The notes under the pieces were generated by a model. That model had not been told where the DNA came from, did not search any database, and saw only the letters and a list, made by a program, of their open reading frames with translations. A program made the position numbers and the translations under genes. 64,000 bases of DNA from CAZKAP01 sp964552195 (lineage in GTDB: Bacteria > Bacteroidota > Bacteroidia > Flavobacteriales > Flavobacteriaceae): NCBI GenBank assembly GCA_964552195.1, contig CAZKFM010000003.1:1-64000 (forward strand). Reading direction: 5' to 3'. This document shows, one piece after another, positions 45,297 through 55,148 of the stretch (its first letter is position 1; every line of letters starts with the position of its first letter).

Positions 45297-46016
45297 TCAG
45301 GGACTGCGGAAGTATGGGCCCTTGTTGGTTTTTGGCAGCTCGCGACCGGGGCCGAGGTCGACTCGGGCCGGAGCGTCCTCGTGGACACGCTCCCAATAGA
45401 TTTCGTAGTCGATATGGCTGAAGCTATCCGTAATCGATTGTATCTCAAAGACGATTCTCCAGGAATCGGCATCTCGGAGCCGGCCGAATCGAATTTGACT
45501 GTAGACCTGTTCCTTGTTGAGGTTGACAAAGGGCTGCCATAGGCTGAGTTCTACCGTACTGTGGGTTACCCTGGGCAGGGTGTATTCGAAGGGGCTCGGA
45601 CCCTTGCGCTTACCCACCTCGAAGAAACCGCGTTCGTTCACCTTGATTTCGAGTCTAACATGACGCTCGGGCTGCATTTGTATGTCGAGAACGGTAATCT
45701 CGAACCCAATCTCGTGTATGAGGTCTCGTATTTCCTGGGGTAAGGATGTCCTGCTCATGAAACGACTTCCGTTTTGTCCGGAATGGCTTAACGCTCCGGC
45801 ACTTCGCAGACTGATCCAGTTGGTGCGGGTCTCGTAGTGATCGTATTTCTCCGGCATTGAGCCGGATGGCTCCCCGGATCCAAGACGTACTTCCCGGATT
45901 TTACCCGAACGCTGTGAGGAGCTCACAAAGAATGCGGTCATGAAAAACACCAGCATAGCCAGCGAAATGAGCAGGGCCCATTCGGTTTGATCCAGGTAAT
46001 TGAGATAGGCTTCCAT
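45297..46016 (-). CDS. Hypothetical single-pass membrane protein
   Basis: A 239-residue protein with one N-terminal membrane helix (about 14-33) and a 200-residue soluble part. I recognise no domain. It has the length, composition and codon usage of a real gene and fills the space between chrA and the riboswitch. Orientation suggests most of it lies on one side of the membrane, probably cytoplasmic after a signal-anchor of uncertain topology. Confidence 0.65.
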   Translation of the reverse strand: MEAYLNYLDQTEWALLISLAMLVFFMTAFFVSSSQRSGKIREVRLGSGEPSGSMPEKYDHYETRTNWISLRSAGALSHSGQNGSRFMSRTSLPQEIRDLIHEIGFEITVLDIQMQPERHVRLEIKVNERGFFEVGKRKGPSPFEYTLPRVTHSTVELSLWQPFVNLNKEQVYSQIRFGRLRDADSWRIVFEIQSITDSFSHIDYEIYWERVHEDAPARVDLGPGRELPKTNKGPYFRSP

Positions 46017-46211
46017 AAGCGGAGTGAAGCTATAAAAACTCCGGATAGGTCGGATCTTTTTTAGATGAAATTATTTTTCTAAGGGCCAGCCCGTTTGACG
46101 GGCAATGGATCAGGACATCGGAGGGTAAGGGGGAGATGATAATTAGAGGGCCTAAACTGTTAAGGATTTGTAAAAATAGGCGTACCTTTATCATTGTATT
46201 GGTTTGCTCTT

Positions 46212-46412
46212 TTCCAGACCACTGACGGTCTTCCGAAGAGCAATTAAAAGGGAATCCGGTGAAAGGCCGGAGCTGTTCCCGCAACTGTAATCCGCCGTCC
46301 TTGAATTTTTTGACTTCAGGGAATCCGCAGGCGATACCACTGTCGAAGGCCACTCTGCCATACGATGGGAAGGTGCCTGCGAGAGGAAAAGCCAGGAGAC
46401 CTGCCTGTACCT
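46212..46412 (+). ncRNA. Cobalamin riboswitch
   Basis: The 5' leader of btuB contains AAAAGGGAATCCGGTG (46246-46261), then GCCGGAGCTGTTCCCGCAAC and TGTAA, then GATGGGAAGG, and the B12 box GCCAGGAGACCTGCC (46391-46405), in the order of the cobalamin aptamer. It should repress the downstream btuB-btuG genes when cobalamin is abundant. End points are approximate to about 10 bases. Confidence 0.93.
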
Positions 46413-46445
46413 AATACCGCTATGCTTTCGGGATAAAAGTAGGTT

Positions 46446-48272
46446 ATGAACGTCAGACAATTCCTTATTGGGGCGATCCTTCTATTCGTCCATGTCCCGC
46501 TGTATGCGCAGCTAACCATTCCGCTGAAGGAGGTAGTACTCACGGATCGTCGTTTGTACCGGTATTCCATGGGATACCGCAATCAGGTCCTTGCTGATTC
46601 CGTGCTACAGGCCCGTACCACCTGGGCAGGGATCCTGGCGGATGAGTCCCTGGGCTTCGTCCGCGAAAACGGACGCGGTATGGTTGCCTCCCTTAGTTTG
46701 AGGGGCACTTCAGCAGGACACACCGCTGTAATCTGGAATGGGATTAACATCAATTCTCCACTCAATGGACAGGTAGACCTCAACAATTTCATCCTTCAGC
46801 CTGGTGATCGTCCCGTGCTCCGGATGGGAGGGGGAAGTGTTTTGTTTGGCAGCGGAGCGATAGGGGGGAGCGTCCACCTGGATCAGGCACTGCGATTCCA
46901 ATCCGACTGGACGCAACGACTGGACGCCTCCTACGGGAGCTTCGAGAGTCGATTTGCCGCATTCAGCCAGAAAGGTGGCAGCAGGAACTGGAGTGTAAAC
47001 TGGGGGGTAACCGCTCAGGATTCCGAAAACGATTATCCCATACCCGGAACATCAGTGCGTAATGAGAACGGCCGTTACGAATTCCTGTCCTGGACATTCA
47101 ATGCTGCACACAGGTTTTCAAATACCAGTCGGATAAACCTTTACCACATGGGCAATACCGGAAATCGTCAACTGAGTTCAACCCTGCTCGCACCGAGCCA
47201 AAGCGAGTACAGCGATGCGTACTCCCGCACCCAGTTGAGCCTGGAAACCGAAACGAAACGATACGAAATCATTGTTCGATTGGCCCATCTGTTCGAGACC
47301 TACACCTTCAGACAGTCGCAGTCTGGGCCGATATCTGGGAATGGTAGCTCTCACACGTTACTGGGACGTTACGAAGGTACTCTGAGGCTGGGGAGGTATT
47401 GGTCCTGGCAACACTTCGCCCAGATTCAGGGCTTGTCGGCGCTGGGACGTAATATCAACTCCCCGGACCGAACGGATCTCTCGATAAGCTCGTTGTTTGC
47501 CTATACCCGAAAGCGGCTCACCCTGAGCGGTAGTGTGAGGAAGGAAATAACCACGGAATTCGAAAGCCCGGTACTGTTCGCCCTTCAGGCCGAGCAGCTC
47601 CTGGGAAAGCATTGGAAGCTTAAGACCAACGCCTCCAGGAATTTTCGGGCACCCACCTTCAACGATCTCTTTTGGGATCCCGGTGGTAATCCCAAACTCG
47701 AACCCGAGAACTCAGTGCAGTGGGAGCTGGGGCTGGTTCATGAAAACGACCGATGGAACTGGGAAGCGCATGCCTATTGGATACGCAGCCGTAATCTAAT
47801 CCGCTGGTTGCCAGGAAGTACTCCGGACATCTGGTCGCCCTTGAATACCGATAGGGTCTGGATTCAGGGATTCGAGACCACGTTACGGGCAGAGCTCTGG
47901 AAGACTCGGGTGGATCGCTTGAGTATACACACCCAATACGGTTATACCCGATCCCTCGATCGAAACGACATGATGCAACTGGCCTACACACCGGTCCATC
48001 AGGGTCGCTTGCGCATGGACTGGGTGCACGGCAATTTTCGACTTCATGTTAGGCAGGTGTATACGGGCTCTGTGTTAACTCAGGGAATAGAACAATTACC
48101 GGGATGGGTGCGAACGGATTTCGGAGCCTATTGGAGTCCGGTTAAGACCAGATCCGTGCGCTATACGCTGGGCATTGAGCTCAGAAACCTGCAGGACCGG
48201 TACTACGAATTCATCGCCTTCCGGCCCATGCCCGGGAGAAACCTTACGTCAAAATTCACCCTTAACTTCTAA
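46446..48272 (+). CDS. btuB: TonB-dependent vitamin B12 receptor
   Basis: A 608-residue outer-membrane receptor: signal peptide (about 1-21), short plug (LKEVVLTDRR, RGTSAGHTAVIWNGININ, VLFGSGAIGGSVHL) and a beta-barrel ending in Phe (FTLNF). At ~610 residues it is the small BtuB size. Cobalamin is indicated by the riboswitch directly upstream and by the BtuG-like gene 6 bases downstream. No BtuFCD genes are in the window. Confidence 0.92.
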   Translation: MNVRQFLIGAILLFVHVPLYAQLTIPLKEVVLTDRRLYRYSMGYRNQVLADSVLQARTTWAGILADESLGFVRENGRGMVASLSLRGTSAGHTAVIWNGININSPLNGQVDLNNFILQPGDRPVLRMGGGSVLFGSGAIGGSVHLDQALRFQSDWTQRLDASYGSFESRFAAFSQKGGSRNWSVNWGVTAQDSENDYPIPGTSVRNENGRYEFLSWTFNAAHRFSNTSRINLYHMGNTGNRQLSSTLLAPSQSEYSDAYSRTQLSLETETKRYEIIVRLAHLFETYTFRQSQSGPISGNGSSHTLLGRYEGTLRLGRYWSWQHFAQIQGLSALGRNINSPDRTDLSISSLFAYTRKRLTLSGSVRKEITTEFESPVLFALQAEQLLGKHWKLKTNASRNFRAPTFNDLFWDPGGNPKLEPENSVQWELGLVHENDRWNWEAHAYWIRSRNLIRWLPGSTPDIWSPLNTDRVWIQGFETTLRAELWKTRVDRLSIHTQYGYTRSLDRNDMMQLAYTPVHQGRLRMDWVHGNFRLHVRQVYTGSVLTQGIEQLPGWVRTDFGAYWSPVKTRSVRYTLGIELRNLQDRYYEFIAFRPMPGRNLTSKFTLNF

Positions 48273-48278
48273 AAAACT

Positions 48279-49352
48279 ATGTACTACTCACAGAGTTTCT
48301 ATAATGTGATTTGCTTTTTTGCTTTGTTGGCTTTCACCTTTTCCTCTTGCACCCAAGAAAATGCCTACAACCCTCCTCCGGATACCGGACTGCTCGATGC
48401 CTATCAGGGCGGGGTGCTGATACTGCACGAGGGTCAGTTTCTGGCCGGAAATGCCTCTCTTTCGGTGGTTTCGCAAGATTTCAATAAAATGGAGAACAAT
48501 CTATTTAGTAGTGTAAACTTCAGACCCCTCGGAGATGTAGCCCAGAGCATGGCATTCCGGGAGGGAGAAGCCTTCATAGTCGTCAACAATTCCCAAAAGG
48601 TGGAAGTCCTGAATCGAAGCACGGTGGAAGAAATTGCGACCGTAGAAAGCGAATTGAGCAATCCGAGGTATATGGCTTTTCTTAATGAAACGGGATTCAT
48701 AACCAACTGGGGGGATGGACTCGATGCAAACGATGACTATGTGGCTGTTTTGGATATGAACACCTATGAAGTGACGTCCACTATACCCGTGGTGGAAGGT
48801 CCCGAATTCATACTTAGCGATGGAAATCGACTTTATGTTGCCCATCAGGGAGGCTTTTCCCAGAATGACCAGGTCAGCGTGATTTCCGGGGACTTGTCTG
48901 TTCAGACCCTCACCGTAGGAGACGTTCCCAACTCCATGCAACTCGACGGGCAGGGCAATCTGTGGGTGTTGTGCGGGGGTAACCCGGCATTTACAGGGAA
49001 CGAGACAGCAGGATCCCTGTACCGAATCCGATTGTCCGATCTCAGCGTGGAACGGCAGCTCATCTTTTCCACCACCGAACATCCCAACGAGCTTCAACTG
49101 GACGGAGACAACCTCTATTTTCAGATGAATGGTGGGGTGTACGAACTATCAACTGCCGAATCAGCCAGTTCTCCCAGCCTGTTGTTCGAAGGGATTAACT
49201 ACTACGGTCTATTGGTTCGGTCTGGGTTGGTCTATGGGGTCGATGCCGGCGATTTTTCTTCACCCGGCCTTTTCGAGGTGAGGGATTTGCAGGGAGATGT
49301 GCTCCATACCCAGGAAGTCGGTGTGGTTCCCTCCGCAATTTATCCGTTATAG
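48279..49352 (+). CDS. btuG: BtuG-like surface beta-propeller lipoprotein
   Basis: A 357-residue lipoprotein (Cys24, FTFSSC) with YncE/DUF5074-type propeller repeats: recurring blocks such as AFREGEAFIVVNNSQKVEVL, GNRLYVAHQG, GNLWVLCGG and DNLYFQMNGGVYEL. In gut Bacteroides, BtuG is a surface propeller that binds B12 very tightly and caps BtuB. Gene order, riboswitch control and fold support the same role here. It lies 6 bases after btuB. Confidence 0.82.
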   Translation: MYYSQSFYNVICFFALLAFTFSSCTQENAYNPPPDTGLLDAYQGGVLILHEGQFLAGNASLSVVSQDFNKMENNLFSSVNFRPLGDVAQSMAFREGEAFIVVNNSQKVEVLNRSTVEEIATVESELSNPRYMAFLNETGFITNWGDGLDANDDYVAVLDMNTYEVTSTIPVVEGPEFILSDGNRLYVAHQGGFSQNDQVSVISGDLSVQTLTVGDVPNSMQLDGQGNLWVLCGGNPAFTGNETAGSLYRIRLSDLSVERQLIFSTTEHPNELQLDGDNLYFQMNGGVYELSTAESASSPSLLFEGINYYGLLVRSGLVYGVDAGDFSSPGLFEVRDLQGDVLHTQEVGVVPSAIYPL

Positions 49353-49462
49353 AGGAGAAATTGGTGTTTAAGGGTTGAGACGTGCGTTTCGGCCGAATAC
49401 ACCGGGATCACTGAAGTGGCAGGAAGGCTTTTTACGTATCTTTTGACCTTAAAATGTAAACG

Positions 49463-52060
49463 ATGCGTTATTTCCTTTCCCTATTGCTGGCGGGCATGAT
49501 GATGGTCTCCATGGGCCACTCTGTACACGCCCAGCGAAAGAAAAAGAAGAACAAGGCGCAGGTCTCGGCTTCGGCTGCTTCCAAGAAGGAGAAAGGCCTG
49601 AAGACCATAGCCGAATTCACCAAGAAGTTCAAAAAACAGGAAGGATTGTTTACCATGTATCTGGATACGCTGACGGGTAAGACTTACCTGGAGGTAGGCG
49701 GAGACCAATTAGGCAAGGAGTTCATCCATTTTGGCTATGTTGAAAACGGGGTAGTCGCTGCCGGAACCAACAGAGGTTCCTACAGGGGTTCCCGTATATT
49801 CACCATTAACAAGGTGTACGACAAGCTGAATTTTCAGCTGGAAAATACCGAGTACTATTTTGATCCGGAGAATGCCATCAGCAAGGCCAGGGATGCCAAT
49901 ATCAATAAGCCCGTATTTTTTAATGGTAAGATCGAAGCGTACGACAAGGAAAACGATGCTTACCTGATCGAGAGCAGCTCATTGTTCATGGGAGAGACCT
50001 TTACCCGGCTCAAGCGGGTATATCCCTTGTCGTACGGGGGCTTCCAATTGGGTAAAATGAGTAGCTCCAAGAGCCGTTTGCTCACCCTGAAGAACTATCC
50101 CGAGAATACCGATGTTCGGGTGGAGTTGGTATTCGAGGGGTCCGGCAGGAGTACGTTTGGGCCTTCCGAGGTTACCGATGGGCGATTCGTGAGTGTGACC
50201 TATCAGCACAGCCTGATCGCGGTGCCCGAAAATAACTTTAAGCCCAGAAAGGACGACGAACGCGTAGGGTATTTTTCCAGAAATGTGACGGATCTGACCA
50301 TATCCGATGCTACGCCCTACAGGGACATGATTCACCGTTGGCATCTGGAAAAGGTCAATCCCGGTGAGGCGGTTTCGGATGTGGTAGAACCCATAACCTG
50401 GTGGATAGAAAATACGACTCCTCAGGAACTCCGGGACATCATTAAGGAAGGAGCCGAGGCATGGAACATCGCTTTTGAGGCTGCCGGATACCGCAATGCC
50501 ATGGTAGTTAAGGTACAGCCCGACGACGCCGAGTGGGATGCCGGTGATATACGGTATAATGTTTTGCGATGGACGTCCTCACCCCAGCCTCCTTTCACGG
50601 GCTATGGCCCCAGCTTTGTCAATCCGCGAACGGGTCAGATTCTGGGAGCAGACATTATGCTGGAATACGGGGCTGTACTGGGCAGACTTCGTCGATCGGA
50701 GTTTTTTGAACTTACCGGATTCGAACAGCAACAGGAAGAGGAAGCTATTTGGAACGAACTGCAGGACAATGCCCGGAAGTACACCCATTGCACGGCAGGA
50801 AACCTCATGGCCGAACAGATGGCCTTCGCCCGGGCAGCCTTTGACCTGACGGACAGTCCTGAAGAGAAACAGCGATTCCTGGAGGAATCGGTAAAGCGCC
50901 TGATTTTGCATGAAATCGGACATACCCTGGGACTTAACCACAATATGAAGGCCAGTACGCTTCAATCGGTTGAGGATGCCAAAAACATGGCCAAGATGGT
51001 CGAGGAGGGCCTGTGTAACTCTGTAATGGAATATCCGGCGGTCAATTACCCGTCCACACCGGATTACAAGTCGGTCTTCTACGATTATAAACCCGGGTAC
51101 TACGATATGTGGGCGATCGAGTACGGTTATTCCGAGGCCCTTGAGAATCCAACTGCCGAGGATGCCCGACTCGAGAAGATTCTGAGCCGTAGTGCCGATC
51201 CGCGTCTAGCCTTTGGAAATGACGGAGACGACATGCGTTCCAACGGTAAGGGAATAGATCCCATGGTGAACATCTACGACCTGACCGACGATCCCGTTAG
51301 GTTTGCGACCGAACAAATCGAACTGGTCGAAGAACGACTCATGCCCAAACTCCTTTCGAAATACACGCGAAATGGAGAATCCTTTGCCAGACTTCGGGAT
51401 ACCTATCTGAGGCTTCTCGGACACAAAGGCATACAGCTACGAGTAATCAGCAAGCATATAGGCGGTGTATACGTGAACAGGGCCGTCGAGGGGACGGATT
51501 CCAAAGGACGAGACCCATATACGCCTATGCCGAAGGACAAGCAGGAGGCTGCGATGCAGGCACTAGCCAAATACGCCTTTGCTCCCAGCGCCTGGGAGGT
51601 CGATGATGAGCTGGTGCGCCACTTACAGCTACAACGAAGGGGCTTCAATCAACCTTTTGACGGTGAAGATCCCAAGCTGCACAGCAGTATACTGAGTGTT
51701 CAAAATAGTCTCCTGGGGCAGTTGCTGCACGAGAATCTGCTGAATCGCATTACGGATACCGAGCAGTACGGCAACCAGTACAGTCTGTCCGAATATCTGA
51801 ACGATCTGACCGACGCGGTCTTTGACGCCGACAAAGGTGGTTCGGTGAACAGCATTCGCCAGAATCTGCAGTTGTCCTATCTGCAGCGGCTGATCAAGTA
51901 TCTGGAGAACGACGACGCCATGGCGAATACGAAATCGGGGGTGCTGTACCAGATCAACCGGATTAAAGCTATAGCCCGGTCTAATGGCGGCAATCAATCT
52001 ACTCAGGCGCACCGCATGCACCTCAGGGACATGATACGCCGCATGGAAGAAGCAAAATAA
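49463..52060 (+). CDS. Secreted DUF5117/DUF5118 zinc metalloprotease
   Basis: An 865-residue Bacteroidota metzincin. A signal peptide (about 1-24) is followed by a basic RKKKKNK patch, the DUF5118/DUF5117 beta domains, and the peptidase region. The zinc motif HEIGHTLGLNH begins at His483, with Glu484, His487 and His493; the Met-turn is NSVMEYP. A helical C-terminal part follows. Family and length fit TIGR/DUF5117 proteases; the substrate is unknown. An ABM-domain gene follows after 8 bases, probably co-transcribed. Confidence 0.92.
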   Translation: MRYFLSLLLAGMMMVSMGHSVHAQRKKKKNKAQVSASAASKKEKGLKTIAEFTKKFKKQEGLFTMYLDTLTGKTYLEVGGDQLGKEFIHFGYVENGVVAAGTNRGSYRGSRIFTINKVYDKLNFQLENTEYYFDPENAISKARDANINKPVFFNGKIEAYDKENDAYLIESSSLFMGETFTRLKRVYPLSYGGFQLGKMSSSKSRLLTLKNYPENTDVRVELVFEGSGRSTFGPSEVTDGRFVSVTYQHSLIAVPENNFKPRKDDERVGYFSRNVTDLTISDATPYRDMIHRWHLEKVNPGEAVSDVVEPITWWIENTTPQELRDIIKEGAEAWNIAFEAAGYRNAMVVKVQPDDAEWDAGDIRYNVLRWTSSPQPPFTGYGPSFVNPRTGQILGADIMLEYGAVLGRLRRSEFFELTGFEQQQEEEAIWNELQDNARKYTHCTAGNLMAEQMAFARAAFDLTDSPEEKQRFLEESVKRLILHEIGHTLGLNHNMKASTLQSVEDAKNMAKMVEEGLCNSVMEYPAVNYPSTPDYKSVFYDYKPGYYDMWAIEYGYSEALENPTAEDARLEKILSRSADPRLAFGNDGDDMRSNGKGIDPMVNIYDLTDDPVRFATEQIELVEERLMPKLLSKYTRNGESFARLRDTYLRLLGHKGIQLRVISKHIGGVYVNRAVEGTDSKGRDPYTPMPKDKQEAAMQALAKYAFAPSAWEVDDELVRHLQLQRRGFNQPFDGEDPKLHSSILSVQNSLLGQLLHENLLNRITDTEQYGNQYSLSEYLNDLTDAVFDADKGGSVNSIRQNLQLSYLQRLIKYLENDDAMANTKSGVLYQINRIKAIARSNGGNQSTQAHRMHLRDMIRRMEEAK

Positions 52061-52068
52061 CTTCCGAT

Positions 52069-52401
52069 ATGCCCGATGAACTCTTACATACTACCCAGCC
52101 CCCGTATTATGTGGTAGTCTTCAGTTCGGTCCGCCGTGAGGATTCCCAGGCATATGATCAGATGGCGGAAAAAATGATGGAAAAAGCCCGGCTGCAGCCG
52201 GGCTTTTTAGGTGTGGAACACGCCCGTGACCAGCTGGGCATTACGGTTTCGTACTGGAAGGATTTGGAATCCATCCAGGCCTGGAAACAGGACTGGGAAC
52301 ACCTGGAGGCACAGCAGATGGGGAAGGAGGCCTGGTATAGGTCGTACCGCATACGCATAGCCCTGGTGATCCGTGAATACGGTGGACCTAATTTAGAATA
52401 A
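52069..52401 (+). CDS. Antibiotic biosynthesis monooxygenase (ABM) domain protein
   Basis: A 110-residue dimeric alpha-beta barrel protein. Conserved blocks are YYVVVFSSVR, PGFLGVEHARD, and SYWKDLESIQAWK with HLEAQ after it, typical of the ABM family (quinone- or heme-active monooxygenases). It is probably translated from the metalloprotease transcript. The actual reaction cannot be inferred. Confidence 0.88.
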   Translation: MPDELLHTTQPPYYVVVFSSVRREDSQAYDQMAEKMMEKARLQPGFLGVEHARDQLGITVSYWKDLESIQAWKQDWEHLEAQQMGKEAWYRSYRIRIALVIREYGGPNLE

Positions 52402-52419
52402 GGCGGAGCAGGCCTGAAA

Positions 52420-52953
52420 TCAGGAAGTGGCCTCCTTGCCGCTGTTGGTTTTCTTTGCCTTAGACTTCTTCTTCCTGGGAAGTTTCTTTTTAAGCCTGCG
52501 CATATGGTCCTCCATGATCTCGCAAGTTTCCGAGGAGATACTGAGTTCGAATGCGATTTTGTAATGGCCCATGGCCTCGCGGAACCGGCGCTGTTTTTCC
52601 AGTAGCTGACCATTCAGTTCGTACAGGCGTGCCTTGTCGGTGGCCTTGATGCCAAAGGCGAAATGCAGAAGTTCCTCCGCATGGGTATACTCCTCGGCCA
52701 GAATCAAGGTGTGTATGTAGTCGGGATAGATAATGGGCAGGTCGATGTCGCTTTCCAGAGCTTTTCTGAAGTATTCCTGAGCAGTATCGTAATCCTGCAT
52801 GTGTTCGCTTTGAATCTTTCCCATCAGACTTAGCGCTCGGGCATTGTTGGGTTCGTATGAGAGTGCATACTGGAGGGACTCCAGGGCTTCCTCCAGTGAG
52901 TATGGATAGGCATCGATAGCCTTCATCAGGTACATATTGGCAGAACTTTCCAC
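52420..52953 (-). CDS. TPR protein with basic C-terminal tail (paralogue 2)
   Basis: A 177-residue TPR-like protein paralogous to 43019-43534. The GTG at 52953 is chosen as start because the alignment with the ATG-started paralogue begins there (MES). Repeats around ALSYEPNNARALSLMGK and GQLLEKQ are followed by a Lys-rich tail with KKKLPRKKK. Function unknown. It is divergent from trxB and convergent with the ABM gene. Confidence 0.8.
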   Translation of the reverse strand: MESSANMYLMKAIDAYPYSLEEALESLQYALSYEPNNARALSLMGKIQSEHMQDYDTAQEYFRKALESDIDLPIIYPDYIHTLILAEEYTHAEELLHFAFGIKATDKARLYELNGQLLEKQRRFREAMGHYKIAFELSISSETCEIMEDHMRRLKKKLPRKKKSKAKKTNSGKEATS

Positions 52954-53203
52954 GGCGGTCTGTTTAATGGTGAAACGAAAGACGAATCAGAAGGAAAAGC
53001 AAGTCAGCGTTTTAGAGCCGACCAATTTTGAACGCTGAGCGATCCATTTCCGGTTTGTTGCATACGGCAAAACAGCTTGAAATTGTCATAATCGCATCGT
53101 TTATAGTCCACCTGCAAAAATGCGCGAAAAAATTGGTTCGATTCCAACTTTAACATAAATATAGCGGATCCGGGCATGACTGTAAGGAACGGTCCGAAAC
53201 CAC

Positions 53204-53211
53204 TACTTTTG
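53204..53211 (+). promoter_or_regulatory. -7 promoter element of trxB
   Basis: TACTTTTG matches TAnnTTTG exactly, 26 bases before the trxB start codon. No clear -33 element is seen. Confidence 0.5.
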
Positions 53212-53237
53212 CAAAAACATCTCAGCAATACAGTTAC

Positions 53238-54206
53238 ATGAGCACAGATATTGAGCGGATCAAAACGTTGATCATCGGTTCGGGCCCGGCAGGATATACT
53301 GCGGCCATCTACGCAGCACGAGCGGACCTGAAACCCGTCGTATACACGGGTATGGAACCCGGAGGACAGCTGACCACCACGACCGAGGTCGATAACTTTC
53401 CGGGTTATCCCAAGGGAGTAGATGGCCCGACGATGATGGTCGAACTGCAGCAGCAGGCCGAAAGATTTGGCACTGATGTCAGGATAGGAATGGCCACCGA
53501 GGTCACCCTGAGCGATACTCCCGGGGGCATTCACAAGGTAGTGATCGATAACCAAACGTTCATTGAGGCCGAGACCGTCATTATCGCTACCGGGGCCTCA
53601 GCTAAATACCTGGGACTGCCCTCCGAGCAGCGACTTAGGGGCGGAGGCGTTTCGGCTTGTGCGGTTTGCGACGGCTTCTTTTATAAGGGGGAGGATGTGG
53701 CCATCGTAGGTGGCGGAGATACGGCAGCCGAGGAGGCCTCGTACCTGGCCAAGATTTGCAAATCGGTGACCATGCTCGTCCGAAAGGGCGAGATGAGGGC
53801 GTCCAAGGCGCTTCAGCATCGGGTGAACAGCATAGACAATTTAGATATTCGCTATTTTACTGAGATCGAGGAAGTCCTGGGGGATCAGACGGTCGAAGGC
53901 CTACGCATCTTCAACAACCAGAATGGAGAGAAGGAGGAAATAGCGGTTAAGGGACTTTTCATAGCCATAGGTCATACACCCAATACCGAGATCTTCAAAG
54001 GGCAGATCGACATGGACGACACCGGCTACATCATTACGCATCCCCGGACTACCCGCACTAACAAACCGGGCGTATTTGCCTGCGGGGATGCACAGGATAA
54101 GGAATACCGACAGGCGGTCACGGCAGCCGGTACGGGTTGTATGGCGGCGTTGGATGCCGAGCGTTACCTGGCCATGGTTTCTTCCGGGGAAGAGGCTCAG
54201 GTGTAG
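53238..54206 (+). CDS. trxB: Thioredoxin-disulfide reductase
   Basis: A 322-residue FAD/NADPH flavoenzyme that reduces thioredoxin. The FAD motif is GSGPAGYTAAIYAAR, the redox-active pair Cys141/Cys144 is in CAVC, the NADPH motif is VGGGDTAAEEA, and the C-terminal FAD contact is GVFACGDAQDKEYRQA. Length is normal. Monocistronic, with a terminator between it and the convergent GIN-domain gene. Confidence 0.97.
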   Translation: MSTDIERIKTLIIGSGPAGYTAAIYAARADLKPVVYTGMEPGGQLTTTTEVDNFPGYPKGVDGPTMMVELQQQAERFGTDVRIGMATEVTLSDTPGGIHKVVIDNQTFIEAETVIIATGASAKYLGLPSEQRLRGGGVSACAVCDGFFYKGEDVAIVGGGDTAAEEASYLAKICKSVTMLVRKGEMRASKALQHRVNSIDNLDIRYFTEIEEVLGDQTVEGLRIFNNQNGEKEEIAVKGLFIAIGHTPNTEIFKGQIDMDDTGYIITHPRTTRTNKPGVFACGDAQDKEYRQAVTAAGTGCMAALDAERYLAMVSSGEEAQV

Positions 54207-54350
54207 AAATATTCAGTATCTTTTCGAAACAGAATGGGGACTGACTGTTGCCAGAATATACGAGAATCAAATCTATATTCAATTTTGGGGTTTCGGTAAC
54301 AGCAGTCCTTATTTTTAAGACAAGTAATAGATAACACGAGGTATAAAAAA

Positions 54351-54377
54351 AACGCCGGGCCCTATGGACCCGGCGTT
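54351..54377. terminator. Strong terminator between trxB and the GIN-domain gene
   Basis: AACGCCGGG (54351-54359) and CCCGGCGTT (54369-54377) pair perfectly. On the minus strand the stem is followed by a run of eight T (A run at 54345-54352 on the plus strand), making it the terminator of the PadR-PspC-GIN transcript; on the plus strand only a short T run follows. Confidence 0.88.
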
Positions 54378-54399
54378 CTGCTTTTAACCGGAAAACGGT

Positions 54400-55113
54400 T
54401 TAGTTGTCCGAAGAAACGTTGCCTCCAGCACTCTTGGTTCGGTTGACATTGGCTCCGCCCGAATATCGGATGTCTGCACCGCTGCTGGCATTGGCCACCA
54501 GATTCTCACTCGCGTGGACCTTGACGAAGGCTCCGCTACTCGCTGAGGCCGTTACATTTTTGGCCATCAGTTCTCCTGCTTTGAGGTCGGAACCACTGCT
54601 GGCGCCTGCCTTAAGGGCATCGGTCTCCCCGGATATGCGCATGCTTCCTCCACTGCTGGTATCGGCTTCAAGAGATTCCGCCACCACGGTAGCCGTCAGA
54701 TCGGCTCCGCTGGTCACAGACAGACGTATCTCTGTACCCCTGATGGTATTCTCTGTTACGACATCGGATCCGCTGGTTGCCTTGATGGCGGTAATTTCCG
54801 GTAGGGTAACATAGACCGACTTGGTGGCTCTGCCTATGCCTTCGGTAGTGTGTACCCGAAGCTTTCCTTCCTTGATATCGGTAGCGATCAGGTCGATCAC
54901 ATTGCTGTCGGCTTCCACCTTAATGGTGGAGGTTTCACCCTGGGTGATATATACATCCAGTCCTTCCGAGGCCGAGATTTCGGTAAAGGGCTCATTCACG
55001 CTGCGCTCCTGGCTGATGACTTCGCCGTTGCCCTGCACGCCTGTGTTAAAGTTAATACAGGAGGTAGCTAGTATTCCTAAAAAGGATACTCCAAAAATCC
55101 ATTTCGTTTTCAT
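54400..55113 (-). CDS. GIN (DUF2807) domain lipoprotein
   Basis: A 237-residue lipoprotein (Cys19, ILATSC) of the head-GIN domain family. The motif FTEISASEGLDVYITQG and repeated strands ending in SG (ATSGSD, TSGAD, SSGGS, ASSGSD, ASSGA, SSGAD) form the expected right-handed beta-helix-like repeats. It is the last gene after PspC, so it probably belongs to an envelope-stress unit. The biochemical role of the family is unknown. Confidence 0.9.
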   Translation of the reverse strand: MKTKWIFGVSFLGILATSCINFNTGVQGNGEVISQERSVNEPFTEISASEGLDVYITQGETSTIKVEADSNVIDLIATDIKEGKLRVHTTEGIGRATKSVYVTLPEITAIKATSGSDVVTENTIRGTEIRLSVTSGADLTATVVAESLEADTSSGGSMRISGETDALKAGASSGSDLKAGELMAKNVTASASSGAFVKVHASENLVANASSGADIRYSGGANVNRTKSAGGNVSSDN

Positions 55114-55148
55114 GATAGTTATTGTTTATTGATAATTACTTTATTCTA

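Noticed and set aside
45289..45302. Terminator between chrA and the convergent hypothetical gene
   Set aside because: A 5-bp CCCTG/CAGGG stem exists but has no T run and overlaps the stop of the minus-strand gene.
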